A stretch of DNA of 64,000 bases from Granulicella sp. L46. GTDB taxonomy: Bacteria; Acidobacteriota; Terriglobia; Terriglobales; Acidobacteriaceae. Where the stretch lies: assembly GCF_009765785.1 (NCBI RefSeq), contig NZ_LMUT01000012.1, forward strand, positions 716,800 to 780,799. Direction: 5' to 3'. Both the position numbers and the translations under genes were made by a program. The first letter of the stretch is position 1. The number at the start of each line of letters is the position of its first letter. The notes beneath the pieces are model-generated. The model worked only from the letters and a program-made list of their open reading frames with translations, had not been told where the DNA came from and did no database searches. This document shows positions 28,317-36,014 of the stretch, piece by piece.

Positions 28317-28745
28317 CGTTTTCTATGACATAACTCAATTTCATTGGGTAATTCTGCGGGTGGAAAGATGTGTGACTTAGCCCGGTTTCGGGTTACGCAG
28401 CGGCATGCTTAGCCCTGTTTCGGGACGCACGGATCCGCGGCATGGGGCGATTGGAGGGTTGATCGGGTGTTTGGGTGGGGAACGCAATTCTGTGGGACAG
28501 TCGAGGGGCGTTTCTGGGGTGGCGCGGTGTCAAGTTGGGGGTGGTGTCGTGGGAGGGAGGGTGCGGGCGGGGGAGGGTAAGGGTGGTCGTTTCGGCTTGC
28601 GGACTTCCTGCTGGCTGTCGTTTGCGCTGATTTTTGTTTAGCTGTTCATTTTGACAGTTCCCTGCCTCCGGTGATAACTAGTACGGTAAGTTCAGCGTCG
28701 TGAGCCTTCGGGTTCTCAGTCGACGCGACATTCTGGGAGGTTCTT
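28317..28745. other. Intergenic stretch of 429 bases
   Basis: No gene is supported. A possible reading at 28405-28641 has no ribosome site or family look. A partial repeat (tagcccggtttcggg ... tagccctgtttcggg, about 28378-28424) is the only structure seen. Confidence 0.4.
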
Positions 28746-29423
28746 GTGAAGAATTGTGTTCGCGTCATTTCCATGTTCGCCGTACTGGCCGTTCCCGTGT
28801 TCGCTCAGAGCAAGTTCGATGATCGCCTGAGTGAGTCAGCCGAAGTTTTGCGGCAGATGTCCAAACCCAGCGCTATTCCACCCTATGTTCTGAATCGTGC
28901 TGTCTGCGTGCTTGTTTTCCCGATGGTGAAGAAGGTCGGGATTGGGATTGGCGTGAGCTACGGAAGAGGCGTGTTGGTGTGCAGAAAGGGCGCCGACATG
29001 AACGGACGCTGGTCGGCTCCTGCAATGTACAGACTCAATACCGGCAGCCTTGGCGTGCAGCTAGGGAGTTCGGCGACGGATTACGTTCTGGTTGTTGACA
29101 CCCAGCGCGGCGCGCTCAAGATTCTCTCAGGGAAGCTGAAGCTGGGAGCTGACGCGAGCGCGGTTGCGGGCCCGACGGGAGCTAAAGCCGTTGCGGCAAA
29201 TGATCCTAACGTAGACATCCTGACGTATTCCCGTGCGAAGGGCGGCCTGTTCGCGGGCGCTTCGCTGGGCAGCGCGTCGATGGATTCTGACGACGACGCC
29301 AACAAGGCTATCTATGGCAAGGATATCGACGCGACGCAGATTATCCGGAGCGAGAGTGTGCCGTCGTCGGGTCAGGCCATCGTCGACGTGCTGACAAAGC
29401 TGTCGCCGACGCGGACTCAGTAA
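28746..29423 (+). CDS. Lipid-binding SYLF-domain protein (Ysc84-like)
   Basis: A 225-residue exported protein (signal peptide VISMFAVLAVPVFAQS). It starts with GTG, 5 bases after GGGAGG. The SYLF domain covers nearly all of the mature part: ERLSES-like DDRLSESAEVLRQM, CVLVFPMVKKVGIGIGVSYGRG, CRKGADMNGRWSAPAMYRL, GVQLGSSATDYVLVV and YSRAKGGLFAGASLGSASM. SYLF proteins bind phosphoinositides in eukaryotes; the bacterial role is unknown but probably membrane-related. A strong terminator follows. Confidence 0.92.
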   Translation: MKNCVRVISMFAVLAVPVFAQSKFDDRLSESAEVLRQMSKPSAIPPYVLNRAVCVLVFPMVKKVGIGIGVSYGRGVLVCRKGADMNGRWSAPAMYRLNTGSLGVQLGSSATDYVLVVDTQRGALKILSGKLKLGADASAVAGPTGAKAVAANDPNVDILTYSRAKGGLFAGASLGSASMDSDDDANKAIYGKDIDATQIIRSESVPSSGQAIVDVLTKLSPTRTQ

Positions 29424-29499
29424 TTTGCGGTGATTGCTGATGCTGGCGTGGCAGAGGCTGAACGCTTTTGCTGGCTGGCTGGCGAAGGATGGTTGTGAG

Positions 29500-29537
29500 A
29501 AGGTGCAGGAGTCGGATACCGACTCCTGCACCTTTTT
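29500..29537 (+). terminator. Intrinsic terminator after the SYLF gene
   Basis: A perfect 16-bp stem (29500-29515 with 29519-29534), a 3-base loop ATA and a T-run at 29533-29537. It lies in the 349-base gap to the next gene; the rest of the gap shows nothing. Confidence 0.88.
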
Positions 29538-29772
29538 GCTTGACCACAAAAGCGGCTACGCTCGGAAGGGACCTCGAGGGCGGGTGTTTCTGGGGGTGTG
29601 GAGTTTGGGTGGTGGAGAGTTGCAGGCGATAGGCACCCAGCTATGTTGGCTACCGTTTCCGTGAGCCATGGAGTGACAAGGTGTTAAACATTTATCTTTT
29701 GCCTTACGTCTTCTTTATGGGTTGGCTGTTGAAATAGTTCTTGTCGGTGTTAAGCGCTGACGGAGCTGATCC

Positions 29773-30000
29773 ATGAATACTTTTCGCACACGTAGACCCC
29801 TGCTGGTGAAAGCGAGCCAATGCACCCATGATGACTCGATCGTTACTGATGTTGGGAAGCGTCCTGTTCACACCGGGGACTGGATCATCGAAGGTGAAAA
29901 TCACGAACAGTATGTCGTGGACGATATCTTCTTCCAGCGTACGTTTGTAGCGACTCCCTGGGAACCTGCCGAACAGGAGAAAAAGCAGTACGGCTGCTAG
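29773..30000 (+). CDS. Small PGDYG-like protein
   Basis: A 75-residue protein with the line GKRPVHTGDWIIEGENHEQY and a following VVDDIFFQRTF, which matches the pattern of PGDYG-type small domains (gap of a ligand-like GDW/GDY turn, then a VxxxxFxxxY/F end). GGAG lies 7 bases before the ATG. Its function is unknown. A 10-bp stem hairpin (30001-30026) follows right at the stop codon. Confidence 0.68.
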   Translation: MNTFRTRRPLLVKASQCTHDDSIVTDVGKRPVHTGDWIIEGENHEQYVVDDIFFQRTFVATPWEPAEQEKKQYGC

Positions 30001-30026
30001 CGCTCTGCGTGCGAAGACGCAGAGCG
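30001..30026. terminator. Hairpin directly after the PGDYG-like gene
   Basis: A perfect 10-bp stem CGCTCTGCGT / ACGCAGAGCG with a 6-base loop. No T-run follows, so it is either a weak terminator or an mRNA 3'-end protector. Confidence 0.5.
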
Positions 30027-30171
30027 TGGGAGTGTGGGTGGGGTGGCATGGAGGAAGGCAATTCAGTCGTTTCGCCTGCGGCTTCACTCCGGCCTTCGGC
30101 AGAGTGGAACCCACTCATCCGCGAGAAGCCGCGTATGAATGGGGCACCCGGCATTCGGCTCCTCCTAAGCC

Positions 30172-31128
30172 TCATTTGTGGCCTTGGCTGGCTGTGCTGT
30201 AATGCCCTTTGACAATACCTGGCAGCAAGTTGATGGTTTCTATAATTGCCGATGCCGGTTCGAGGACCGCAAGGTGCATGTCGGCGAGGTTCGGTTCGTT
30301 GGAGTCGCCTGACCCGTGATTCACGGCGACCTGCGCGGTTGGGGAACCGTATTCCTTCTGTATCACCAACCCGATTAGGGAGAGATGGGATAGAGCTGAG
30401 CCAAGCATCCTTCCTCGGCCAGGCGATTCTGCTAAGTATGCTGGGCCGCCGCTATTGCCGCCGTAGACCGGAAAATCCAGATAGAGCGGGCGCGATGACG
30501 CTGTTGGGAGTATCGGGTAGGACGCTATGCGGGCCATCCTCAATATCGGAAACCCAAATTGGGAACTGAGATCGAGCGGAAATCCCAGACACATTACTTC
30601 GTCGCCTGGATGTATTTGGTAATCCTTCAGCAGACTATCTGGTGCGAGCCAGTCTGTCGGCACTAACGGAGATATCAAATGCGCTTCTACGCGTCGATCG
30701 ATTAGATCGAGGATCGCCACGTCCGCAATCGGATGGTGAGCCCACAACGGTCTGCCTCTATCGCGGATTCTGATGGGGACTTGTGTTTCTGTCCAAACGC
30801 CGCCTTCATATGTCCTCATGTCAAGAAGAGCTGTGTCGCCCACGGTCTCTGCGAATACATGCTGCGCAGTAATGAGTACGGGTCTCGATTGAGTCGGCTC
30901 CTTCGAACCGTCGTCAATGGGGATTCCAAGCACGAAACCGGTGCCCACTGTTGTCTTACCCGGCGTGGTTGAAGGCGCCTGAATTCGATAGGTGGATTCA
31001 ACCATTATGGTGTTCCACTCTATCGGATAGAACTTGCCGGTAACGTCGGCTCCGTTGGTAGTTTGGGGTGTTTGGGCCAACACGGCTGTCGAACACGCGA
31101 CAATCGCGAAGGCTATTCTTGTGAGCAT
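30172..31128 (-). CDS. Secreted trypsin-like serine peptidase
   Basis: A 318-residue protein with a signal peptide (MLTRIAFAIVACSTAVLAQ). The chymotrypsin-fold triad can be placed: His in ITAQHVF, Asp in IADVAILDL, Ser in GNSGGPAYL. There are no PDZ repeats, so it is not a DegP. It lies 9 bases after the DUF4145-like gene, itself 10 bases after nrdJ, all on the same strand. Base composition in these two genes appears lower in GC than the neighbours, which hints at acquisition. The target is unknown. Confidence 0.82.
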   Translation of the reverse strand: MLTRIAFAIVACSTAVLAQTPQTTNGADVTGKFYPIEWNTIMVESTYRIQAPSTTPGKTTVGTGFVLGIPIDDGSKEPTQSRPVLITAQHVFAETVGDTALLDMRTYEGGVWTETQVPIRIRDRGRPLWAHHPIADVAILDLIDRRVEAHLISPLVPTDWLAPDSLLKDYQIHPGDEVMCLGFPLDLSSQFGFPILRMARIASYPILPTASSRPLYLDFPVYGGNSGGPAYLAESPGRGRMLGSALSHLSLIGLVIQKEYGSPTAQVAVNHGSGDSNEPNLADMHLAVLEPASAIIETINLLPGIVKGHYSTASQGHK

Positions 31129-31137
31129 ATTCGGGTG

Positions 31138-31845
31138 CTACTTCCCATCTTTGTCGACAGTGCCTGCAGCCAGTGGAACGTTATCTGGCATGTCTTTTTT
31201 TAATTCCAGTGTTCTAAGCTCCATCTCGATCCAGCTGACCGTGAGGGCGATCAGATTTTTGAGGTCCTTGATATCTTTGCCCTCCCAGAGGCGCACATAA
31301 TGGGTCTCGTCGTTTCCGAGCCAAGCCGCGCGTTTGGCAACGAGCTTGACGTTTTCGTTCTTAACGTATTTCTCGATACAGCGCCCGAGGAAAAGCCCAC
31401 GAATATCCGCTTTGGCTTTTTCGTCCTCGTATTGAGATATCAAATAATCCTTGACGAGGAACTCAAGAGCCCTGCGGTATCCGACTCCCGCTATCTCACT
31501 GAGCGGCTGCGCTTCCGCTGCTTCAGCTTGGCCGTAAATGTTTGCAAACGACGGCGAGATTTCGGCTACTAGCTTGGGTTGCGTTGTTACGAAGTGGGTC
31601 GCCGGAAGACAAAGTTGTAGATGCGCTACTCCGCTGGACACTGTATAGCGCGCAATGAAAAACCTTGAACAACTCGTTCGTGGACACCGATAGGTTATTT
31701 CTGCGTTGCCGTTTGTGCAATAGTCTGTGTTCGTTTCGATGGGTACTACTGACGAATGACAGACCGGGCAGATGTCAGGCGACCGGTCTATCTGAAGCTG
31801 TATTTTGTTGGTCGAGTTTGCTTGAGTGAAATTTCTCGGTGGCAT
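31138..31845 (-). CDS. DUF4145-like protein with zinc-binding cysteines
   Basis: A 235-residue cytoplasmic protein. The N-terminal part has a probable zinc ribbon (CPVCHSS, then CP..SC in YRCPRTSC). The second half has the DUF4145 signature IAGVGYRRALEFLVKDYL, with helical segments ending AWLGNDETHYVRLWEGKDIKDL. DUF4145 domains are found alone and fused to restriction or other nucleic-acid enzymes, and no function is proven for the stand-alone form. It starts 10 bases after the nrdJ stop. Confidence 0.78.
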   Translation of the reverse strand: MPPRNFTQANSTNKIQLQIDRSPDICPVCHSSVVPIETNTDYCTNGNAEITYRCPRTSCSRFFIARYTVSSGVAHLQLCLPATHFVTTQPKLVAEISPSFANIYGQAEAAEAQPLSEIAGVGYRRALEFLVKDYLISQYEDEKAKADIRGLFLGRCIEKYVKNENVKLVAKRAAWLGNDETHYVRLWEGKDIKDLKNLIALTVSWIEMELRTLELKKDMPDNVPLAAGTVDKDGK

Positions 31846-31855
31846 CGTCTGTGGC

Positions 31856-34800
31856 CTAGCTGCAGCCGCTGGTGGAGCCGCATTCCATGCAGCGGTAGCA
31901 GGAGCCGTTGCGGGTCATTAGGCTGCCGCAGGTGCTGCAGCTGGGGGCGTCGCCCATGTTGTACATGGATTGCATCGCCGAGGCTGTGTGGAAGACGCTG
32001 CGGTCTACCGTGTCGAGGGGGTGGGTGGAAGCGGGGCCGCCGGTTTCAGCGAAGGAGGAGAGGCCGGCCGAGGCTTCGAGGTCCCTCGAGATCAATGCCT
32101 GCGGCTCGCTTGCGATTCCCTGCTGGGGTGGGGTGCGGTCGGAGTGCTGGAAGGCTTCGCCGTGGAGCTCGTGGGTGGCGGGGGTTGCTTGAGCGGTGGT
32201 GGCATCACCAAATGCAGGGGTCTCTCCACTGCGCGGCGCTTCGGTCGAGATGACGGCGGAAGGAAGGGTCGGCGCGAGGGTTGGCTGCTTCAGGTTGGCG
32301 AAGAGGTCCAGCTGCTGGCCGCTTAGGAAGCGGAGCTGCATCCAGCGGAAGAGGTAGTCCATGATGGACTTGGCGTAGCCTAGCTCTTCGGAGCCGGTCC
32401 AGCCGGAGGGCTCAAAGCGGGTGTGGGCGAACTTCTCGACTAGCACCTTGAGAGGCACGCCGTGTTGGAGGGCCATGGAGATGGCCGTTGCAAACGAATC
32501 CATTAAGCCGGATATCGTAGAGCCTTCCTTGGCCATGCGGATGAAGATTTCTCCCGGGGCGCCGTTGGGGTAGAGGCCGACGGTGATGTAGCCTTCGTGG
32601 CCGCCGATGCCGAACTTGTGGGTGATGCTCATGCGCTCGGCGGGGAGGCGGTGGCGGACGGCGCGGGGTGGGGCCTGGGCGTCGAGCGCGTCGGCGTTCT
32701 GGGTGGTGGAGAGGATGTGGGCGGCGAGCGCGGCCTGGACTTCGGCTAGCTGCGATTTGGCAGAGGCGATCTCGAGCTGCGAGGCGGTGAGCGCGGCGGT
32801 GACGGCGTCGAGTTGCGCGATGGCTGCGGCGTCGGCGGCTTTCGACTCGGCGTTGACGCTGGTTCCCTTCTTGTCGGCGTCGGTTTGGGCGGAGACGTTG
32901 AGGGGCTGGGTGCCCTTGCTGCCGTCGCGGTAGATGGCTACGGCCTTGAGGCCGAGGCGCCAGGATTCGGTGTAGGCGTCGGCGATGTCCTGGACGGAGC
33001 AGTCGTTGGGGAGGTTGACGGTCTTGCTGATGGCGCCGGAGAGGAAGGGCTGTGTTGCAGCCATCATGCGGACGTGGCCTGTCCAGGCGATGGTGCGGGT
33101 TCCCTTCGCGGGCTTGAAGGAGCAGTCGAATACGGCGAGGTGTTCGGGCTTGAGCGAGGGTGCGCCTTCGATGGTGCCGGTGGCGTCGATGTAGTTGACG
33201 ATGCCTTCGACCTCGGACTCCTTGTAGCCGAGCTTGAAGAGGGCGCCGGGGACGGTGTTGTTGACGATCTTGATCATGCCGCCGCCGACTAGCTTCTTGT
33301 ACTTGACGAGGGCGAGGTCGGGCTCGATGCCGGTGGTGTCGCAATCCATCATGAAGCCGATGGTGCCGGTGGGGGCGAGGACGGTGACTTGCGAGTTGCG
33401 ATAGCCGTACTGCTCGCCGAGAGCGAGGGCGGAATCCCAGGCGTCCTGGCTGGCCTGCTTGAGCTCGGCGAGTTGGGGGGCTACGAAGCCGGCGGCGTCT
33501 TCGTAGTTGGACGAGCCGTTGGGCTTGAGGGAGCGGTCGATATTGTTGACCTCGGCGCGGTGCATGCGGATGACGTCGAGGAAGGGCTCGCGGTTGACGT
33601 AGAAGCCGGGGCAGGCGCCGCCGGTGATCTCCGTTTGCTGCGTGAGCGGCGTGGCCGCACCTAGCGCGGGAGCGGTGGCGGCGAGGCGCGCGGACTGGGC
33701 ATAAGCATCACCACACAAGATTGCGGTGAGTGTTGCCGCGTAGGCGCGACCGGCGTCCGAGTCGTAGGGCAGGCCGCGATCCATGAGGAGCGCGCCGAGG
33801 TTTGCATAACCGAGGCCCAGCGGGCGGTAGTCGTGCGAGTTCTTGCTGATTTGCTCGGTGGGGTAACCGGCTGCGTCCACGATGATTTCCATTGCGGTCG
33901 TGACGACGGCGATGGCGTGACGGTAGGCGGGGATATCGAATTGGCCGCCGGGGGTTAGGAACTTCATTAGGTTGAAGGAGGCGAGGTTGCAGGCGGAGTC
34001 GTCGAGGAACATGTACTCGCTGCAGGGATTGCTGGCGTTGATGCGGGCGGTGTTCTTGCTGGTGTGCCAGCGGTTGATGGTGGTGTCGTACTGCATGCCG
34101 GGGTCGCCGCACTGCCAGGTCGCTTCCGCGATCTGGTGCATGAGGTCCTTGGCGCGGAACTCGCGGACGGGCTCCTTGCCTTTCACGGTGCGGGTGGTGA
34201 AGGTGCTATCGGTTTCTACTGCGTGCATGAACTCGTCGGTGACGCGGACGGAGTTGTTGGCGTTCTGGAAGAAGATGCTGGTGAAGGCTTCGGAGTCGGG
34301 GCCGGAGCCGTCGAAGCCGGCGGCCATGAGATGCCAGGCCTTCTTCTCTTCCTTCACTTTGCATTGGATGAAGTCTTCGATGTCGGGGTGGTCGATGTTG
34401 AGGACGACCATTTTTGCGGCACGGCGGGTCTTGCCACCGGACTTGATGACACCGGCGAAGGCGTCGAAGCCGCGCATGAAGCTGAGCGGGCCAGAGGCGG
34501 TTCCGCCGCCGGAGAGGGTTTCCATGCTGCCGCGGATGGAGGACAGGTTGGAGCCGGCGCCCGAGCCCCACTTGAAGAGCATGCCTTCGGTCTTGGCGAG
34601 GGTGAGGATGCTGTCGAGGGAATCTTGGACGGAGTTAATGAAGCAGGCGCTGCACTGCGGGCGCGAGTAGCCGGTCACGCTGAAGGCTACCTTGCCCTGC
34701 TCGGCGTCCCAATGCCAGTTCTGCGCGTCGGAGTTGGGCTCGAGGCGGTCGCAGCCTACGTTGAACCAGACGGGCGAGTTGAAGGCGGCCTTCTGGTTGA

Positions 34801-35221
34801 CGAGGAGGTGGGTGAGCTCGGCGAAGAAAATGTCGGCATCTTCCTGGGAGGCGAAGTAGCCGTCGCGCATGCCCCAGTCGCGGATGGACTCGGCTACGCG
34901 GGAGATGAGGTCGCGGACACCCTTTTCACGCTCGGGGGTGCCTACCTCTCCGTGGAGGTATTTGCTGGCGACGATGTTGGTCGCGGTGACAGACCAGTCG
35001 GAGGGGACTTCGACGGCCTTCTGCTCGAAGACGAGGCGGCCTTTGAAGTCCTGGATGATGGCGTCGCGGAACTCCCAGGTGAGCTCGTCGAATGGGTTGA
35101 CGCCGGGTTTGGTGAAGTAGCGCGAGAAGTGGAGGCCCGGGGCGGAGCTGTGTTGGCTGGGGGCAGCGGCGGGGGTGGTGGTTTGCTCGGCTGCGGCGCT
35201 GGATTGGATCATGTCGGCCAT
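31856..35221 (-). CDS. nrdJ: B12-dependent (class II) ribonucleotide reductase
   Basis: A 1121-residue adenosylcobalamin-dependent ribonucleotide reductase that makes dNTPs without oxygen dependence. No ATP-cone is seen at the N-terminus. Active-site motifs include CSACFINSVQDS, the allosteric-type loop FKWGSGAGSNLS, NPCSEYMFLDDSACNL (active Cys and Glu) and APTGTIGFMMDCDTTG. A helical insert lies at about 825-870, then a TSCPD-type domain (THKFGIGGHEGYITVGLYPNG). A low-complexity linker follows that contains a translated dispersed repeat (VISTEAPRSGETPAF). The C-terminal zinc/redox tail is CSTCGSLMTRNGSCYRCMEC. NrdR-like boxes lie 265-295 bases upstream. Confidence 0.96.
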   Translation of the reverse strand: MADMIQSSAAAEQTTTPAAAPSQHSSAPGLHFSRYFTKPGVNPFDELTWEFRDAIIQDFKGRLVFEQKAVEVPSDWSVTATNIVASKYLHGEVGTPEREKGVRDLISRVAESIRDWGMRDGYFASQEDADIFFAELTHLLVNQKAAFNSPVWFNVGCDRLEPNSDAQNWHWDAEQGKVAFSVTGYSRPQCSACFINSVQDSLDSILTLAKTEGMLFKWGSGAGSNLSSIRGSMETLSGGGTASGPLSFMRGFDAFAGVIKSGGKTRRAAKMVVLNIDHPDIEDFIQCKVKEEKKAWHLMAAGFDGSGPDSEAFTSIFFQNANNSVRVTDEFMHAVETDSTFTTRTVKGKEPVREFRAKDLMHQIAEATWQCGDPGMQYDTTINRWHTSKNTARINASNPCSEYMFLDDSACNLASFNLMKFLTPGGQFDIPAYRHAIAVVTTAMEIIVDAAGYPTEQISKNSHDYRPLGLGYANLGALLMDRGLPYDSDAGRAYAATLTAILCGDAYAQSARLAATAPALGAATPLTQQTEITGGACPGFYVNREPFLDVIRMHRAEVNNIDRSLKPNGSSNYEDAAGFVAPQLAELKQASQDAWDSALALGEQYGYRNSQVTVLAPTGTIGFMMDCDTTGIEPDLALVKYKKLVGGGMIKIVNNTVPGALFKLGYKESEVEGIVNYIDATGTIEGAPSLKPEHLAVFDCSFKPAKGTRTIAWTGHVRMMAATQPFLSGAISKTVNLPNDCSVQDIADAYTESWRLGLKAVAIYRDGSKGTQPLNVSAQTDADKKGTSVNAESKAADAAAIAQLDAVTAALTASQLEIASAKSQLAEVQAALAAHILSTTQNADALDAQAPPRAVRHRLPAERMSITHKFGIGGHEGYITVGLYPNGAPGEIFIRMAKEGSTISGLMDSFATAISMALQHGVPLKVLVEKFAHTRFEPSGWTGSEELGYAKSIMDYLFRWMQLRFLSGQQLDLFANLKQPTLAPTLPSAVISTEAPRSGETPAFGDATTAQATPATHELHGEAFQHSDRTPPQQGIASEPQALISRDLEASAGLSSFAETGGPASTHPLDTVDRSVFHTASAMQSMYNMGDAPSCSTCGSLMTRNGSCYRCMECGSTSGCS
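32215..32256. repeat. Dispersed repeat element inside nrdJ
   Basis: A 42-base copy (caggggtctctcc ... cttcggtcgagatgacgg) of the intergenic element at 2503-2548, lacking four bases in the middle. Read on the nrdJ strand it keeps the frame and encodes VISTEAPRSGETPA in the linker before the zinc tail. Confidence 0.85.
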
Positions 35222-35474
35222 GGGGTGGTACCTCTCGAGAGAAAAACTAGAAGATCTGGAAAGCGAAAAACGAGAATATCTGCCGGATCGAGATCCGGGG
35301 GGTTACCGTTGACGGCGTGAGTCAGGTTCCGGGCCTGGTGAAGGACGTTCCTCCGAAAGAGCGGACGGGAGGGGTGCGTCGTGGATCCTTTAGTGGCGGT
35401 GTGAGCCAAGGAGTCAGGCGCTGCACCAGAGCTGCGGGTGAGGATGAAAGTAACGCCTCATCTGGTACTAGTCA

Positions 35475-35515
35475 AGTATAAAACAACTAGATGTTGTGGT
35501 GTAGAAGTAGATACT
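35475..35515 (-). promoter_or_regulatory. Possible tandem NrdR boxes and -10 of nrdJ
   Basis: ACAACTAGATGTTGT (35483-35497) is an inverted repeat of the NrdR type. A weaker second copy, AGTAGATACT (35506-35515), is centred about 20 bases, two helical turns, away. A -10 TATACT on the minus strand (35475-35480) abuts the first box. Known NrdR sites come in phased pairs over nrd promoters. This would leave a leader of about 245 bases. Confidence 0.5.
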
Positions 35516-35753
35516 CCCTGACGCGGGGAAACGGGTCTTTGACTTCGGTTTTTCTAGGGTTTTGCTGTGGAAAGTTCGTGAATGCCGCGTGAATTGCGGG
35601 GTTTCGTCTTTAGTTAATAGGCGATGAATCAAGGGTACGGCGCGGAGGGTGGGAGCGCAAGGAGGAAGTGTAGGGAAAAGAGGCGGATTGGGTGGAAAAG
35701 TCCGACGGTCCTGTGCGGATGGCGAGGGTCAATTTGGAGTGCCTGTTTGGGAT

Positions 35754-35983
35754 ACGAGGAAGTCCCAGGGGCTAAAGCCCGGGAGTTGGGCGGGTAGGGG
35801 ATGTCCGGGCTAAAGCCCAGACCTATCTCACGTGCAGGAGCAAGAAGCCCGGACCTGTCTCACCTGCAAGAGTAGAAGCCCGGACCTGTCTCACCTGCAA
35901 GAGTAAGAAGCCGGGACCTGTCTCACCTACAAAGCAAGAAACCCAGACCTATCTCACGTGCAATAACAAGAAACCGGGACCTC
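35754..35983. repeat. REP-like hairpins and a 32-base tandem repeat
   Basis: The 793-base gap between nrdJ and the S53 gene holds two GGGC-TAAA-GCCC hairpins (near 35769 and 35807). They run into five imperfect tandem units of 31-32 bases from 35815 (consensus gcccggacctgtctcacctgcaagag..agaa) and a partial sixth ending near 35983. The stretch 35520-35750 shows nothing recognisable. Confidence 0.85.
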
Positions 35984-36014
35984 TCGGAAGGGCGAGAGCC
36001 GCCGGCCAATCCGG

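Noticed and set aside
28405-28641. Small gene after the EAL gene
   Set aside because: Gly-rich low-complexity translation and no ribosome site.
35209-35409. Leader peptide before nrdJ
   Set aside because: Overlaps the nrdJ start out of frame and lacks a ribosome site or regulatory codon run.
35222-35470. Possible cobalamin riboswitch in the nrdJ leader
   Set aside because: A B12-box-like string (agccaaggagtcaggcg) is present but on the wrong strand, and the other conserved cobalamin riboswitch elements are missing.
35815-35983. CRISPR array
   Set aside because: Units are head-to-tail with no unique spacers, and no cas genes are near.
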